From NCBI GenBank assembly GCA_035537875.1, contig DATLLJ010000136.1, positions 5,584 through 69,583 on the forward strand: a stretch of DNA of 64,000 nt, in the 5' to 3' direction. The notes beneath the pieces were generated by a model. It did not search any database. It saw only the letters and a list, made by a program, of their open reading frames with translations, and was not told the origin of the DNA. The position numbers and the translations under genes are program-made. Shown one piece after another: positions 21,457 to 30,854 of this stretch. The first letter of the stretch is position 1, and each line of letters opens with the position of its first letter. The DNA comes from DATLLJ01 sp035537875 (lineage in GTDB: Bacteria > Acidobacteriota > Vicinamibacteria > Vicinamibacterales > CAVVIG01).

Positions 21457-22061
21457 CCTTTCACCCGACGATGGCGTATGGGGCGACGTTCCACAAGTCG
21501 TCGCGTCAGCTCGAGGACGAAGGCCCTCCGTTCGCGTACACGCCGGAGAACCGCGCGCGGTTCGAGGAGATCGTCAAACGGTATCCACCTGACCGCCGCC
21601 GTTCGGCGGTGTTGCCAGCGCTGTACCTGGCTCAGTACCAGCAGGGCTATATCACCGCCAATGCCATCCGCCACGTCGCGGAGCTGCTCGGGATCACGCG
21701 CGCCGATGTCGAGGACGTCGTGTCGTTCTACACGATGTTCTATACCAAACCCGTCGGCCGGTTCGTGCTGCAGGTCTGCCGGACGCTCTCGTGTGCGTTG
21801 AACGGCGCCGAACGGGTGACCGAAGAGCTCCAGAGGACGCTGGGCATCGGACCGGGCGAAACCGACAAGAGCGGCACGTTTACGCTCATCGAAGTGGAGT
21901 GCCTCGGGGCGTGCGATCGCGCGCCGGTCGTCATGGTGAACGACGCCTGGCACGAGTGCCTGCGGCCTGAGGATACCGCGAAGCTCGTGGAGGATCTCCG
22001 GGCGCGTGGCGAAGCCGCGCTGAGCGGGTGCCATCACGTGGTCGAGCTAAAGGACCGATGA
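21453..22061 (+). CDS. nuoE: NADH-quinone oxidoreductase subunit E
   Basis: The 24-kDa-type subunit (202 residues) with a thioredoxin-like fold that binds the [2Fe-2S] cluster N1a. The four Cys ligands are present as C109-x4-C114 and C150-x3-C154 (CRTLSC and ECLGACDRAP). I chose the GTG at 21453, which overlaps the nuoD stop and has GGGGGA upstream; an ATG at 21471 is the alternative. The gene is followed by a 116-base gap that contains an inverted, short-period repeat before nuoF. Confidence 0.95.
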   Translation: MTFHPTMAYGATFHKSSRQLEDEGPPFAYTPENRARFEEIVKRYPPDRRRSAVLPALYLAQYQQGYITANAIRHVAELLGITRADVEDVVSFYTMFYTKPVGRFVLQVCRTLSCALNGAERVTEELQRTLGIGPGETDKSGTFTLIEVECLGACDRAPVVMVNDAWHECLRPEDTAKLVEDLRARGEAALSGCHHVVELKDR

Positions 22062-22067
22062 CTACGT

Positions 22068-22158
22068 ATCACGGAGTCACGAAGAACGCGAAAGACACGA
22101 AGGATCATCATGGAAGAAGAAGACTTCGTGAGCTTCCTGCTCTTCGTCTCTTCGTGAT
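22068..22158. repeat. CACGAAG-type short-period inverted repeat
   Basis: Between nuoE and nuoF. The left arm (22068-22102) is built of units like CACGAAG and GCGAAAGA; the right arm (22124-22158) is its imperfect complement (TTCGTG, CTCTTCGT, CTTCGTGAT). By my hand alignment 26 of 35 positions pair. It could form a hairpin in the nuo transcript and is the only such element inside the operon. Confidence 0.6.
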
Positions 22159-22177
22159 GAACAGTCGCTGAATTTCT

Positions 22178-23473
22178 ATGGAGCCGCTTCTCACGAGACA
22201 TGTGCGCGAGCCGAACTCGTTCACGCTCGATTTCTACCTGCGGCATCAGGGGTACCAGGCGCTCAGAAAAGCGCTCGCGATGGCGCCCGACGCCGTCATC
22301 GAGCTGGTGAAGGCGTCTGGACTGCGCGGCCGCGGCGGGGCGGGGTTCCCGACCGGCATGAAGTGGCAGTTCGTGGACAAGAAGTCCGACAAGCCGCGTT
22401 ACATCGCCTGCAATGCCGACGAGAGCGAGCCCGGCACCTTCAAGGATCACCTGCTGATTGAGCGCAACCCCCACCTGCTGATCGAGGGGTGCGCGATTGC
22501 CTGCCATGCCATCGGCGCGAAGGTGGCCTACATTTACATCCGCGGCGAGTTCTTCCACGTGCAGGAAGTGCTGGAACGGGCGATTCAGGAGGCGTACGCG
22601 GGCGGATTCATCGGCAAGGGTGTACTGGGCGCCAGCTTCGACTGCGATGTGTTCATCCATCGCGGAGCCGGGGCGTACGAAGCCGGCGAGGAGACCGCGC
22701 TGCTCGAATCGCTCGAAGGCAAGCGCGCCCAGCCGCGTAACAAGCCGCCGTTTCCCGCGGTCGTCGGCCTCTATAACGCGCCGACCGCGGTCAACAACGT
22801 CGAGACCTTGTGCAACATCCCGCTCATCGTGCAGAACGGAGCGGAATGGTTTACAGCGCTCGGACCGGAAAAGAACGGCGGTCCGAAGCTTTATTGCGTC
22901 AGCGGTCACGTGAAGCGGCCCGGCGTGTACGAAGCATCGATGACCGTGACGCTCCGGGAGCTGATCGAGGAGCACGCCGGCGGGGTGCGCGAGGGGCGGA
23001 CCTTGAAGGCCGTGATTCCGGGCGGATCCTCGGTGCCGATGCTGCTGCCCGATCAGCTCGACACCCAGGCCAGCTTCGACGGCATCCAGAAGGCGGGCTC
23101 GCTGCTCGGTTCGGCCGGCGTCATCGTGCTCGATGACACGACCTGCATGGTCTGGCTCGCTGTCAACCTGCTGCATTTCTACCGTCACGAGTCGTGCGGC
23201 AAGTGCACGCCGTGCCGGGAAGGCACCGACTGGCTGTATAAGATTCTGCAGAAGATCGAGGGGGGCGAGGGCCAGCTGCGGGATCTGGATCTGCTGTCGA
23301 GCATTTCGGCCAACATCGCGGGCAAGACGCTCTGCGCGTTCGGCGACGCGGCCGTCACGCCGGTCCTGACCACGCTGAAGCACTTTCGCCACGAGTACGA
23401 GGCCCACGTCAAGGAAAAGCGGTGCACGCTGCCCGCCGACTGGCGCGCGCGGCTGCCGGTGGCGGCGCATTGA
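22178..23473 (+). CDS. nuoF: NADH-quinone oxidoreductase subunit F
   Basis: The 51-kDa-type subunit (431 residues) that takes hydride from NADH. It has the NADH/FMN motif GRGGAGFPTG (51-60), the FMN-site segment YIACNADESEPGTFKD, and Cys340, Cys343, Cys346 and Cys386 for cluster N3 (ESCGKCTPCREGT, then LCAFGD). In most bacteria nuoG follows. Here the nuoF TGA overlaps the TTG start of nuoH, so nuoG is cleanly absent. The expected electron path from N3 would run through NuoG clusters, which must be encoded elsewhere if this complex is NADH-driven. Confidence 0.97.
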   Translation: MEPLLTRHVREPNSFTLDFYLRHQGYQALRKALAMAPDAVIELVKASGLRGRGGAGFPTGMKWQFVDKKSDKPRYIACNADESEPGTFKDHLLIERNPHLLIEGCAIACHAIGAKVAYIYIRGEFFHVQEVLERAIQEAYAGGFIGKGVLGASFDCDVFIHRGAGAYEAGEETALLESLEGKRAQPRNKPPFPAVVGLYNAPTAVNNVETLCNIPLIVQNGAEWFTALGPEKNGGPKLYCVSGHVKRPGVYEASMTVTLRELIEEHAGGVREGRTLKAVIPGGSSVPMLLPDQLDTQASFDGIQKAGSLLGSAGVIVLDDTTCMVWLAVNLLHFYRHESCGKCTPCREGTDWLYKILQKIEGGEGQLRDLDLLSSISANIAGKTLCAFGDAAVTPVLTTLKHFRHEYEAHVKEKRCTLPADWRARLPVAAH

Positions 23474-24495
23474 CCCCCCTGCTCTTCGCTCAGCTCGCCC
23501 TGACGCTTTTTGTCTTCGTCATGTTGCTCAGTTCGGCGGCCGGCATGGTGTACGTCGAGCGGAAGGTCGCTGCGATGCTCCAGCAGCGTCTCGGTCCCTA
23601 CCTCGTCGGACCCAAAGGGCTGCTGCAACCGCTCGCCGACGTCGTCAAGCTGATGTTCAAGGAGGAACTCCGGCCGAAGGCGGCGGATGCCTTCCTCTTC
23701 GCGCTGGCTCCCATCATCTCCGCCACGTGCGCGTTTGCGGCGTTCGCGGTCGTGCCGTTCGGCGCCGAGACGACGCTCTTCGGCCTGCTCGACGAGCCGA
23801 TGCCGCTGCAGGTGGCCGACGTGAACGTCGCCATTCTGGTCATCCTCGCCGTCTCCTCGATGAGCGTGTATGGCATCGTTCTCGCCGGATGGAGTTCGAA
23901 CAGCAAGTACTCGCTGCTCGGCGGGCTGCGGGCGTCAGCGCAGATGATCAGCTACGAGCTGTCGCTCGGCCTGGCACTGGGGAGCATTCTGCTGGTCGGC
24001 AATTCGCTGTCGCTGACCGAGATCGTGGAACGTCAGAGCGGCGCCTGGTTCGGCATCATCCCGCGCTGGTTCGTCTTCGTGCAGCCGATTGCGTTCGCCA
24101 TCTACATGCTGTCGGGGATTGCCGAGACCAACCGCGCGCCCTTCGACTTCCCGGAGGCGGAGCAGGAGCTGGTTGCCGGCTATCACACCGAATACAGCAG
24201 CATGAGCTTCGCGATGTTCTTTCTGGCGGAGTACATCAACATGGTGACCGTGGCGGCCGTCGCCACGAACCTGTTTCTCGGCGGCTGGCATGGGCCGTTC
24301 CTGCCGGAGTCGCTCGGGTGGATGTGGTTTCTTCTGAAGGTCAGCGCGATTCTGTTCTTCTACGTGTGGATGCGCTGGACGCTTCCCCGTTATCGGTACG
24401 ACCAGCTGATGGACTTTGGCTGGAAGGTGCTGTTGCCGCTCGCCGTCGTGAATCTGCTGGCGACAGCCGCCGGCGTCCTGTATTTCGGAGCGTGA
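23470..24495 (+). CDS. nuoH: NADH-quinone oxidoreductase subunit H
   Basis: A membrane subunit of about 341 residues at the junction of the two arms. It has about eight hydrophobic segments and the conserved segments VYVERKVAAMLQQRLGP, LADVVKLMFKEE, GIAETNRAPFDFPEAEQEL and YQLM-like RYDQLMDFGWK near the end. The start is most likely TTG at 23470, overlapping the nuoF stop as TTGA; the next ATG at 23521 would cut into the first membrane helix. NuoI normally follows, but the next gene is nuoJ after 24 bases. Confidence 0.94.
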   Translation: MTPLLFAQLALTLFVFVMLLSSAAGMVYVERKVAAMLQQRLGPYLVGPKGLLQPLADVVKLMFKEELRPKAADAFLFALAPIISATCAFAAFAVVPFGAETTLFGLLDEPMPLQVADVNVAILVILAVSSMSVYGIVLAGWSSNSKYSLLGGLRASAQMISYELSLGLALGSILLVGNSLSLTEIVERQSGAWFGIIPRWFVFVQPIAFAIYMLSGIAETNRAPFDFPEAEQELVAGYHTEYSSMSFAMFFLAEYINMVTVAAVATNLFLGGWHGPFLPESLGWMWFLLKVSAILFFYVWMRWTLPRYRYDQLMDFGWKVLLPLAVVNLLATAAGVLYFGA

Positions 24496-24519
24496 GGACC
24501 GGCTGAACCGACTGAACAC

Positions 24520-25029
24520 ATGCTGCTGTTTTATGCTCTCGCCGCCATCGCTGTCGGGGCATCGTTGCTGGTGATCGCCCAGCGGAACCCCATTTACAGC
24601 GTGCTTCTGCTCATCGCCTCGTTCGGGGCCCTGTCGGGGCTGTACGTGACGCTCGACGCGCCGTTTGTGGCGGTGATCCAGATCGTCGTGTACGCCGGCG
24701 CCATCATGGTGCTGTTTCTCTTCGTCGTCATGCTGCTGAACGCACCACAGGAGCAGACCGAGGCGGACGAACGGCTCCACGTCCTGGTACGCAGCGGGGC
24801 GATGCGCTTCGGCGGCTTTCTCGCCATCGCGCTCCTGACGGAGCTGGTATGGGCGCTGTCGAGGACCCCCGGCGCATCGGTGGGTTTTGGGACCGATGCG
24901 ACGACCGCGGTGGCGGCCATCGGCCGCTCGCTGTTCACCGACTACGCCTTCGCGTTCGAGGTGACCTCGGTGCTGATTCTGGTGGCCATGGTGGGCGCCG
25001 TCCTGCTCGCCCGTCGCGAGGGAGCGTAG
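24520..25029 (+). CDS. nuoJ: NADH-quinone oxidoreductase subunit J
   Basis: A 169-residue membrane subunit with about five hydrophobic segments. It has the conserved NPIYSVLLLIASFGALSGLY and QIVVYAGAIMVLFLFVVMLL, the latter containing the pi-bulge helix typical of NuoJ. The nuoK ATG follows the stop without any gap. Confidence 0.94.
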   Translation: MLLFYALAAIAVGASLLVIAQRNPIYSVLLLIASFGALSGLYVTLDAPFVAVIQIVVYAGAIMVLFLFVVMLLNAPQEQTEADERLHVLVRSGAMRFGGFLAIALLTELVWALSRTPGASVGFGTDATTAVAAIGRSLFTDYAFAFEVTSVLILVAMVGAVLLARREGA

Positions 25030-25332
25030 ATGCCGACCGTCAACCATTACCTGATGCTTTCGGCCGTCCTCTTCTGCGTCGGCACGGCCGGCGTGTTCGT
25101 GCGGCGCAACCTGATCACGATCCTCTTGTCGATCGAGATCATGCTGAACGCGGTCAATCTGGCGTTCGTCGCGTTCGGGCGCGCCATGGGGACCGCCGAC
25201 GGGCAGATCATCGTGTTCTTCGTGATGACGGTCGCGGCCGCTGAAGCCGCCGTTGGCCTGGCCATCGTCATCGCCCTGTTCCGTCACCGCGAGTCGCTCG
25301 ACCCCGATACGTTCACGCAGCTGAGATGGTGA
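25030..25332 (+). CDS. nuoK: NADH-quinone oxidoreductase subunit K
   Basis: A 100-residue antiporter-like small subunit (MrpC type) with three membrane helices. The proton-path glutamates are in ILLSIEIMLNAVNLAFV and VAAAEAAVGLAIVIALFR. The length and pattern match the family exactly. The nuoL start lies 43 bases on. Confidence 0.96.
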   Translation: MPTVNHYLMLSAVLFCVGTAGVFVRRNLITILLSIEIMLNAVNLAFVAFGRAMGTADGQIIVFFVMTVAAAEAAVGLAIVIALFRHRESLDPDTFTQLRW

Positions 25333-25375
25333 TGACGATCGCGCCGACATCGCGACGAGACGCAGGGGCCGGGTC

Positions 25376-27289
25376 ATGCTGCTTCTGATCCCCTTGCTGC
25401 CGTTTCTCGGTTTCCTGCTGAACGCCGGTTTCGGGCGGCGGTTCGGCAAACCGGTGTCTGGCGGAATCGCGTGCGCGGCGATGGGCGGTTCCTTCGCGGC
25501 ATCGCTCGCGGCGGTGTGGCGGCTCGTCGCCCTCGAGCCTGAGGCGCGCGTGATCTCGCAGCCGATCTACGCCTGGATCACCTCCGGAGACCTGAACATT
25601 CCCTTCGCGCTCCGGCTCGACCCGTTGGCCGCAGTCATGATTCTCGTCGTCTCCGGCATCGGCTCGCTGATTCACGTCTACTCGACGGCCTACATGCACG
25701 AGGAGACCGACGGCGAGTTCGCGCGCTACTTTTCGTATCTGAACCTGTTCGCCGCCTTCATGCTCGTCCTCGTCCTCGGGTCCACGTTTCTGGTGATGTT
25801 CGTGGGATGGGAGGGCGTCGGGCTCTGCTCGTATCTGCTGATCGGCTTCTGGTTCGGGAAGAAGTCGGCGACCGACGCCGGAAAGAAAGCGTTCATCGTG
25901 AACCGCATCGGCGACGTCGGGTTTCTGCTCGGCATGCTGTTCATCTTCACACGCTTCGGCACGCTCGATTTCCAGGACCTCGCGCGCCTGGCCGGGTCGC
26001 TGGCCCCGGAGGCGTCGTTTGGCACGCTCTCCATCATCACGCTGCTGTTGTTCGTCGGAGCAACCGGCAAGTCGGCGCAGATCCCGCTGTTCGTCTGGCT
26101 GCCAGACGCCATGGAGGGGCCGACTCCCGTCTCGGCGCTGATTCACGCGGCGACGATGGTCACCGCGGGTGTGTACATGATTGGGCGCAATGCGGTGCTG
26201 TTCAGCCACGCGCCGCTGACGCTCGAGATCGTCGCTGGCGTCGGCATCGCGACCGCGTTGATGGCTGGAACCATCGGGCTGGTGCAGAACGACATCAAGC
26301 GAGTCCTGGCCTATTCGACGGTCTCGCAGCTCGGGTACATGTTCCTGGCCATGGGTGTCGGAGCGTACGCCGCCGGCATCTTCCATCTGTACACGCACGC
26401 CTTCTTCAAGGCCTTGCTCTTTCTTGGATCGGGCGCGGTGATTCACGCGCTCGGCGGCGAACAGGATCTCCGGCGGATGGGCGGGCTTCGACGGGCGCTG
26501 CCGATCACATATTGGACATTTCTGATTGGCGCGCTGGCGATCGCCGGGGTCCCCGGGTTCGCGGGGTTCTTCAGCAAAGATCATGTGCTGTACATGACCT
26601 ACATCAGCGGCCACACGGTGCTGTGGGCGATCGGGTTGCTGACGGCGCTCCTCACCGCGGTCTACATGTTCCGCGTCGTCTTTCTCGCCTTCCACGGACC
26701 GTCGCGGTCGACGGGCGCGAGCGATCCATCGGGGCATCACGGGCACGACGCGCAGCTGCACGATGCGCCACCGGCGATGGCCGTCGCGCTCATCGTGCTT
26801 GCCGTGGGATCCATCGTCGCCGGGTACTTCGGCACGAGCTTCGAACGCTTTCTCGAGCCGAGCTTCGGCACGCCGGTCGCCGAACTGGAGGCAGAGGCGC
26901 ATGAAATCGAGCTGAGGCTGATGGCGGTCTCGACCATCGTCGCCGTGGCGGGCATCGGCCTGGCCGTCTTCCTCTTCCTCAAGCGGCGCGACGTCGCCGA
27001 TCGTCTGGCGGAGCAGTATGGCGGCCCCCGCCGGCTGCTCGAGCACAAGTACTACGTGGACGAGATCTACGATGCTGCCGTCGTCCAACCCATCCGCATC
27101 GTGTCCGAGCAGGGCCTGTGGAAGATCGTCGACGTGAAGGTCATCGACGGCACCGTCAACGGCGTCGCCACTGCCGTGCAGGGAGCTGCCGGTCTGCTCC
27201 GGCGTCTTCAGACCGGCTCGGTGCGCGCCTACGCAGCATCGCTCCTTCTGGGTGTGGTCGTGGTGATGGGGTACTACCTGTGGCGATGA
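25376..27289 (+). CDS. nuoL: NADH-quinone oxidoreductase subunit L
   Basis: The distal antiporter-like proton-pumping subunit, 637 residues. Typical segments are FVGWEGVGLCSYLLIGFWF with the key Glu, AQIPLFVWLPDAMEGPTPV with the key Lys nearby, AATMVTAGVYMI, VLAYSTVSQLGYMFLAMG and FAGFFSKD. The C-terminal part has a His-rich loop (HHGHDAQLHD) and the long lateral helix expected for NuoL, followed by a last membrane helix. The size is normal. Confidence 0.96.
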   Translation: MLLLIPLLPFLGFLLNAGFGRRFGKPVSGGIACAAMGGSFAASLAAVWRLVALEPEARVISQPIYAWITSGDLNIPFALRLDPLAAVMILVVSGIGSLIHVYSTAYMHEETDGEFARYFSYLNLFAAFMLVLVLGSTFLVMFVGWEGVGLCSYLLIGFWFGKKSATDAGKKAFIVNRIGDVGFLLGMLFIFTRFGTLDFQDLARLAGSLAPEASFGTLSIITLLLFVGATGKSAQIPLFVWLPDAMEGPTPVSALIHAATMVTAGVYMIGRNAVLFSHAPLTLEIVAGVGIATALMAGTIGLVQNDIKRVLAYSTVSQLGYMFLAMGVGAYAAGIFHLYTHAFFKALLFLGSGAVIHALGGEQDLRRMGGLRRALPITYWTFLIGALAIAGVPGFAGFFSKDHVLYMTYISGHTVLWAIGLLTALLTAVYMFRVVFLAFHGPSRSTGASDPSGHHGHDAQLHDAPPAMAVALIVLAVGSIVAGYFGTSFERFLEPSFGTPVAELEAEAHEIELRLMAVSTIVAVAGIGLAVFLFLKRRDVADRLAEQYGGPRRLLEHKYYVDEIYDAAVVQPIRIVSEQGLWKIVDVKVIDGTVNGVATAVQGAAGLLRRLQTGSVRAYAASLLLGVVVVMGYYLWR

Positions 27290-27334
27290 GGCGACCGTGG
27301 TGCTCCGAGTGTCCTCTGTGGTGAGCCACGCGGC

Positions 27335-28867
27335 ATGAACTTTCCAATCCTCACCTCGCTCATCGCTCTGCCGGTCGTCGGCGCTCTGGCGCTGCTGTTC
27401 GTCAAGGACGAGCCGCAGAACGAGAGAGTGATCCGAGCCATCACGCTCGCCGCATCGGTGCTCGTCTTTGTCGAAACGCTGCTGCTCTGGGCGTTGTTCA
27501 ACCCTGCGTCCGCAGACTTCCAGTTCGTCGAACGGTACGGATGGATCCCCTCGTTCGGCATCAGCTATTTCGTCGGCGTCGACGGAATCAGTCTCTTTCT
27601 GCTCGTGTTGACCGGCTTTCTTACGCCGCTTGCCTTCCTCAGCTCGTGGAGGTCGGTGCACCGGCACCTGAGAGCGTTCGCGGTGTTCGTGTTGCTGCTC
27701 GAGAGCGCCATGATGGGCGTGTTCGTGGCGCTCGACCTGTTTCTGTTCTATGTCTTCTGGGACGCGATGCTCGTCCCGATGTACTTCCTCATTGGCATCT
27801 GGGGCTACGACCGTCGGGTGTATGCGGCCGTGAAGTTCATGCTCTACACCATGGGCGGCAGCGTGCTGATGCTGCTGGCCATTTTGGGGTTGGCGTACCT
27901 CCACAGCGTGGGCACGGGCCGCTACACCTTCGATCTCATCGAGTTGTACGCGTTGCAGGTGCCTGCGAACCTTCAGTTCTGGTTCTTTCTGGCGTTCGCG
28001 CTGTCCTTCGCGATCAAGGTGCCGCTGTTCCCGTTTCACACGTGGCTGCCCGATGCGCACGTCGAAGCGCCGACGGCCGGCTCCGTGCTGCTGGCCGGCG
28101 TGCTCCTGAAGATGGGCACCTACGGGCTCGTGCGGTTTGCGTTTCCGCTGTTCCCGCTCGCCGCCACGTTCTTTGCACCGTACCTGGCGGCGCTCGCCGT
28201 CGTGGGCATCGTATACGGCGCGCTCGTCGCGATGGTGCAGCCGGACATGAAGAAGCTCGTCGCGTACTCGAGCGTCAGCCATCTGGGATTCGTCGTGCTC
28301 GGCATCGCGGCGCTGAACCTCCAGGGCGTGCAGGGCGCCGTCTACCAGATGATCAGCCATGGCGTCAGCACCGGCGGACTCTTTCTCATCGTCGGCATGC
28401 TGTCGGACAGACGACACACACGGCTGATCGCCGAATACGGCGGGCTCAAGAGCGTGGTTCCGCGGCTGGTCGCTGTGTTCTTCATCATCACGCTTTCGTC
28501 GATCGGTCTGCCGGGGCTGAACGGCTTCGTCGGCGAGTTCCTGATCCTGCTCGGAGCGTTCCGGTGGGATCCACGGCTCGCGGCGTTCGCGGCAACCGGC
28601 ATCGTGTTCTCAGCCGTGTACATGTTGTGGATGTTTCAGCGGGTCAACTACGGTCCGGTCACCAACGACAAGAACAGCACGCTTGACGATCTCGACCGTC
28701 GCGAGTGGATTGTCGTGGGCTCGATCGTGATCGTGGCAGTCCTGATGGGGGTTCTGCCGAACCTGTTCCTGCGGCCGATCGAACCGTCGGCGGCGCGAGT
28801 GGTCGGGCAGGTACGCGCCGAGGTTCCCAATCGGATTCAGGCCGCTGTGCGCGAGTCCCAGAGATGA
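27335..28867 (+). CDS. nuoM: NADH-quinone oxidoreductase subunit M
   Basis: An antiporter-like subunit of 510 residues with about 14 membrane helices. Landmarks include GVDGISLFLLVLTGFLTPLA, FYVFWDAMLVPMYFLIGIWG, FPFHTWLPDAHVEAPTAGSV, MKKLVAYSSVSHLGFV and GLPGLNGFVGEFLIL. Its TGA overlaps the nuoN ATG as ATGA, which indicates coupled translation. Confidence 0.96.
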   Translation: MNFPILTSLIALPVVGALALLFVKDEPQNERVIRAITLAASVLVFVETLLLWALFNPASADFQFVERYGWIPSFGISYFVGVDGISLFLLVLTGFLTPLAFLSSWRSVHRHLRAFAVFVLLLESAMMGVFVALDLFLFYVFWDAMLVPMYFLIGIWGYDRRVYAAVKFMLYTMGGSVLMLLAILGLAYLHSVGTGRYTFDLIELYALQVPANLQFWFFLAFALSFAIKVPLFPFHTWLPDAHVEAPTAGSVLLAGVLLKMGTYGLVRFAFPLFPLAATFFAPYLAALAVVGIVYGALVAMVQPDMKKLVAYSSVSHLGFVVLGIAALNLQGVQGAVYQMISHGVSTGGLFLIVGMLSDRRHTRLIAEYGGLKSVVPRLVAVFFIITLSSIGLPGLNGFVGEFLILLGAFRWDPRLAAFAATGIVFSAVYMLWMFQRVNYGPVTNDKNSTLDDLDRREWIVVGSIVIVAVLMGVLPNLFLRPIEPSAARVVGQVRAEVPNRIQAAVRESQR

Positions 28868-30297
28868 TTGCGCTGAACGCGATCGTTCCCATGCTCTGCG
28901 TGACCGCCGCGGCGATTGCGGCGATGGTGGCCGAGGCATTCCGCGCGCCAGGGGAGCGGATGCCGATCGGACCGCTCGGCGCCATCGGGCTCATCGGCGC
29001 TGCTCTCTCGTCGGTGCTGCTCTGGAACCACAACGCCTCCAGCTACGGCGTCGTGCTGGCCGACAACTTCGGTCTGTTCGTCATCTGGGTGCTGATAGTG
29101 GTCGGGCTGCTGTCGCTGGCGTTTTCGGCACCCACGATCGAACGCCAACGTCTGCCGAGCGGTGAATACTACGCGCTGATGCTCTTTGCGATCGCCGGCA
29201 TGATGCTGATGGCGACCGCCTCCGATCTCCTCGTGATGTTTCTCGCGTTGGAGGTGTTGTCCCTGTCGGTGTACGTGCTGACCGGCATCCGTCGCGACTC
29301 GGCGGCCGCAACCGAAGCGGCGTTCAAGTACTTTCTCCTGGGCGCGTTTTCGAGCGCCTTCTTCCTCTACGGCATCGCCTTCGCCTATGGTGTGACCGGC
29401 AGCACCCGGCTCGACCGGATTGGCAGCGTGATGGCGGCTCAGTCGCTCACGCCCACGCCGATGCACCTGCTGGCGCTCGGACTGCTCCTGGTCGGCTTCG
29501 CCTTCAAGGTATCGGCGGTCCCGTTTCACATGTGGACGCCCGACGCGTACGAGGGGGCGCCGCCCGCGGTCACCGGGTTCATGTCCACCGGGGTGAAGGC
29601 CGCGGCGTTTGCGGCGTTCGCCCGCGTCTTTCTGTCGGCGTTCGAGCCGCTCAAAGCCGAATGGGCGCCGATGCTCTGGGCCGTCGCGGCCGCGACCATG
29701 ATCGTCGGCACGGTGGTGGGCATCGCACAAACGAGCATCAAGCGGATGCTGGCCTATTCGAGCATCGCCCACGCGGGGTATCTCCTCGTGGCGCTGATCG
29801 CGGCGAACGACACCGGCAAGGGCGCCGTGCTCTTCTACCTGCTGGTCTACGGCGTGACCAACGTCGGGGCGTTTGGCGTGATCGCGCTGCTCGAGGAACC
29901 CGAGCGCCCCAACGATCGCATCAGCGACTACGCGGGGCTGTGGAATACGCGGCCCGGCCTGGCGGCGCTCATGACCATCTTTCTGCTGTCGCTCGGCGGG
30001 TTTCCGCCGACGGCGGGGTTCATCGCGAAGTGGTACGTGTTCAACGCCGCCGTCAGCGCCGGGTACGCGGGGCTGGCCATTCTCGGCGTGCTCACGAGCG
30101 TTGTGGCCGTGTTCTTCTATCTGCGCGTCATCGTGATGATGTACATGACCCCGGGTGACAGGCCCGTGCAGGTTCCGGCCGTGCCCAAAATCGCAGGGCT
30201 CGCGCTCGCGGCATCCGCGTTCATCGTCTTCTACCTTGGCATCCTGCCTACCCAGGTCATGGAATGGGCGGCGGCTTCCATCTCGACGATTTTCTGA
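28864..30297 (+). CDS. nuoN: NADH-quinone oxidoreductase subunit N
   Basis: The last gene of the operon, an antiporter-like proton-pumping subunit of 477 residues. Landmarks include DLLVMFLALEVLSLSVYVL, AAFKYFLLGAFSSAFFLYG, FHMWTPDAYEGAPPAVTGFM, IKRMLAYSSIAHAGYLLVAL and GGFPPTAGFIAKWYVF. I chose the ATG at 28864 for its overlap with nuoM; the longer frame upstream lies within nuoM. It converges with the DUF523 gene 34 bases downstream. Confidence 0.96.
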   Translation: MIALNAIVPMLCVTAAAIAAMVAEAFRAPGERMPIGPLGAIGLIGAALSSVLLWNHNASSYGVVLADNFGLFVIWVLIVVGLLSLAFSAPTIERQRLPSGEYYALMLFAIAGMMLMATASDLLVMFLALEVLSLSVYVLTGIRRDSAAATEAAFKYFLLGAFSSAFFLYGIAFAYGVTGSTRLDRIGSVMAAQSLTPTPMHLLALGLLLVGFAFKVSAVPFHMWTPDAYEGAPPAVTGFMSTGVKAAAFAAFARVFLSAFEPLKAEWAPMLWAVAAATMIVGTVVGIAQTSIKRMLAYSSIAHAGYLLVALIAANDTGKGAVLFYLLVYGVTNVGAFGVIALLEEPERPNDRISDYAGLWNTRPGLAALMTIFLLSLGGFPPTAGFIAKWYVFNAAVSAGYAGLAILGVLTSVVAVFFYLRVIVMMYMTPGDRPVQVPAVPKIAGLALAASAFIVFYLGILPTQVMEWAAASISTIF

Positions 30298-30331
30298 GCG
30301 TTCGAAACCGAGGCGGGCGGGCTGCGGCGAT

Positions 30332-30832
30332 TCAGCGTGCTCGCGGTCGCCCGCGGTTCGCGCTGTCGAGGAATTCAACGTGACGAGCGGCGTCCTCGAT
30401 CTGGTCCTCGCGGAAGACAAGGACTCCTTCTTTCGCCAGGCGAGCCGCCGTGAGCCCGTCCCCGCTGATGCGACGACCACTGAAGGTCCCGTCGCAAATC
30501 GTTCCACTTCCGCACGACGGACTGCCGTCTTTGAGGATCGCCACGCGAATGCCGTGCTCGGCGCAGGCGGCGGCCGCCGCTGCGGCGCCGCGTTCGAAGG
30601 CCCCCGTGACGTCGTCGCCAGCCGCCGTCAGCACACGGCGTCCGTCGAGCGTCGTCCGGATCTCGGCTGCCGGTCGCGGCGTCGTCAGCCCGCCGACGAC
30701 CTCAGGGCAGAGTGGAACGAGACGGCCTTCTCGCTGCCACCGGTTCAGGATGGCGTGATCGATTCGCGCATGGCCGCCGTGATAACGCACCGGCTCGCCG
30801 AGAAGGCACGCGCTGACCAGCACTCTCTCCAT
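30332..30832 (-). CDS. DUF523 family protein
   Basis: A 166-residue DUF523 protein. The family starts with VSACLLGEPVRYHGG, here directly after the ATG at 30832, and continues with LVPLCPEVVGGLTTPRPAAE and a Cys pair in KDGSPSCGSGTI. The function of the family is unknown; the conserved cysteines suggest metal or cofactor binding. The start is preceded by GGGAG. Upstream of it lies the octamer inverted repeat shared with the divergent small gene. A longer open frame crosses the repeat and is not credible. Confidence 0.85.
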   Translation of the reverse strand: MERVLVSACLLGEPVRYHGGHARIDHAILNRWQREGRLVPLCPEVVGGLTTPRPAAEIRTTLDGRRVLTAAGDDVTGAFERGAAAAAAACAEHGIRVAILKDGSPSCGSGTICDGTFSGRRISGDGLTAARLAKEGVLVFREDQIEDAARHVEFLDSANRGRPRAR

Positions 30833-30854
30833 CGATTGCAGGATTACTCCCTCG

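Noticed and set aside
25313..28417. A 1034-residue minus-strand open frame antisense to nuoK, nuoL and nuoM
   Set aside because: Its composition is the His/Glu/Arg/Asp-rich pattern produced by the complement of GC-rich membrane-protein genes; no family motif, and the plus-strand genes are certain.
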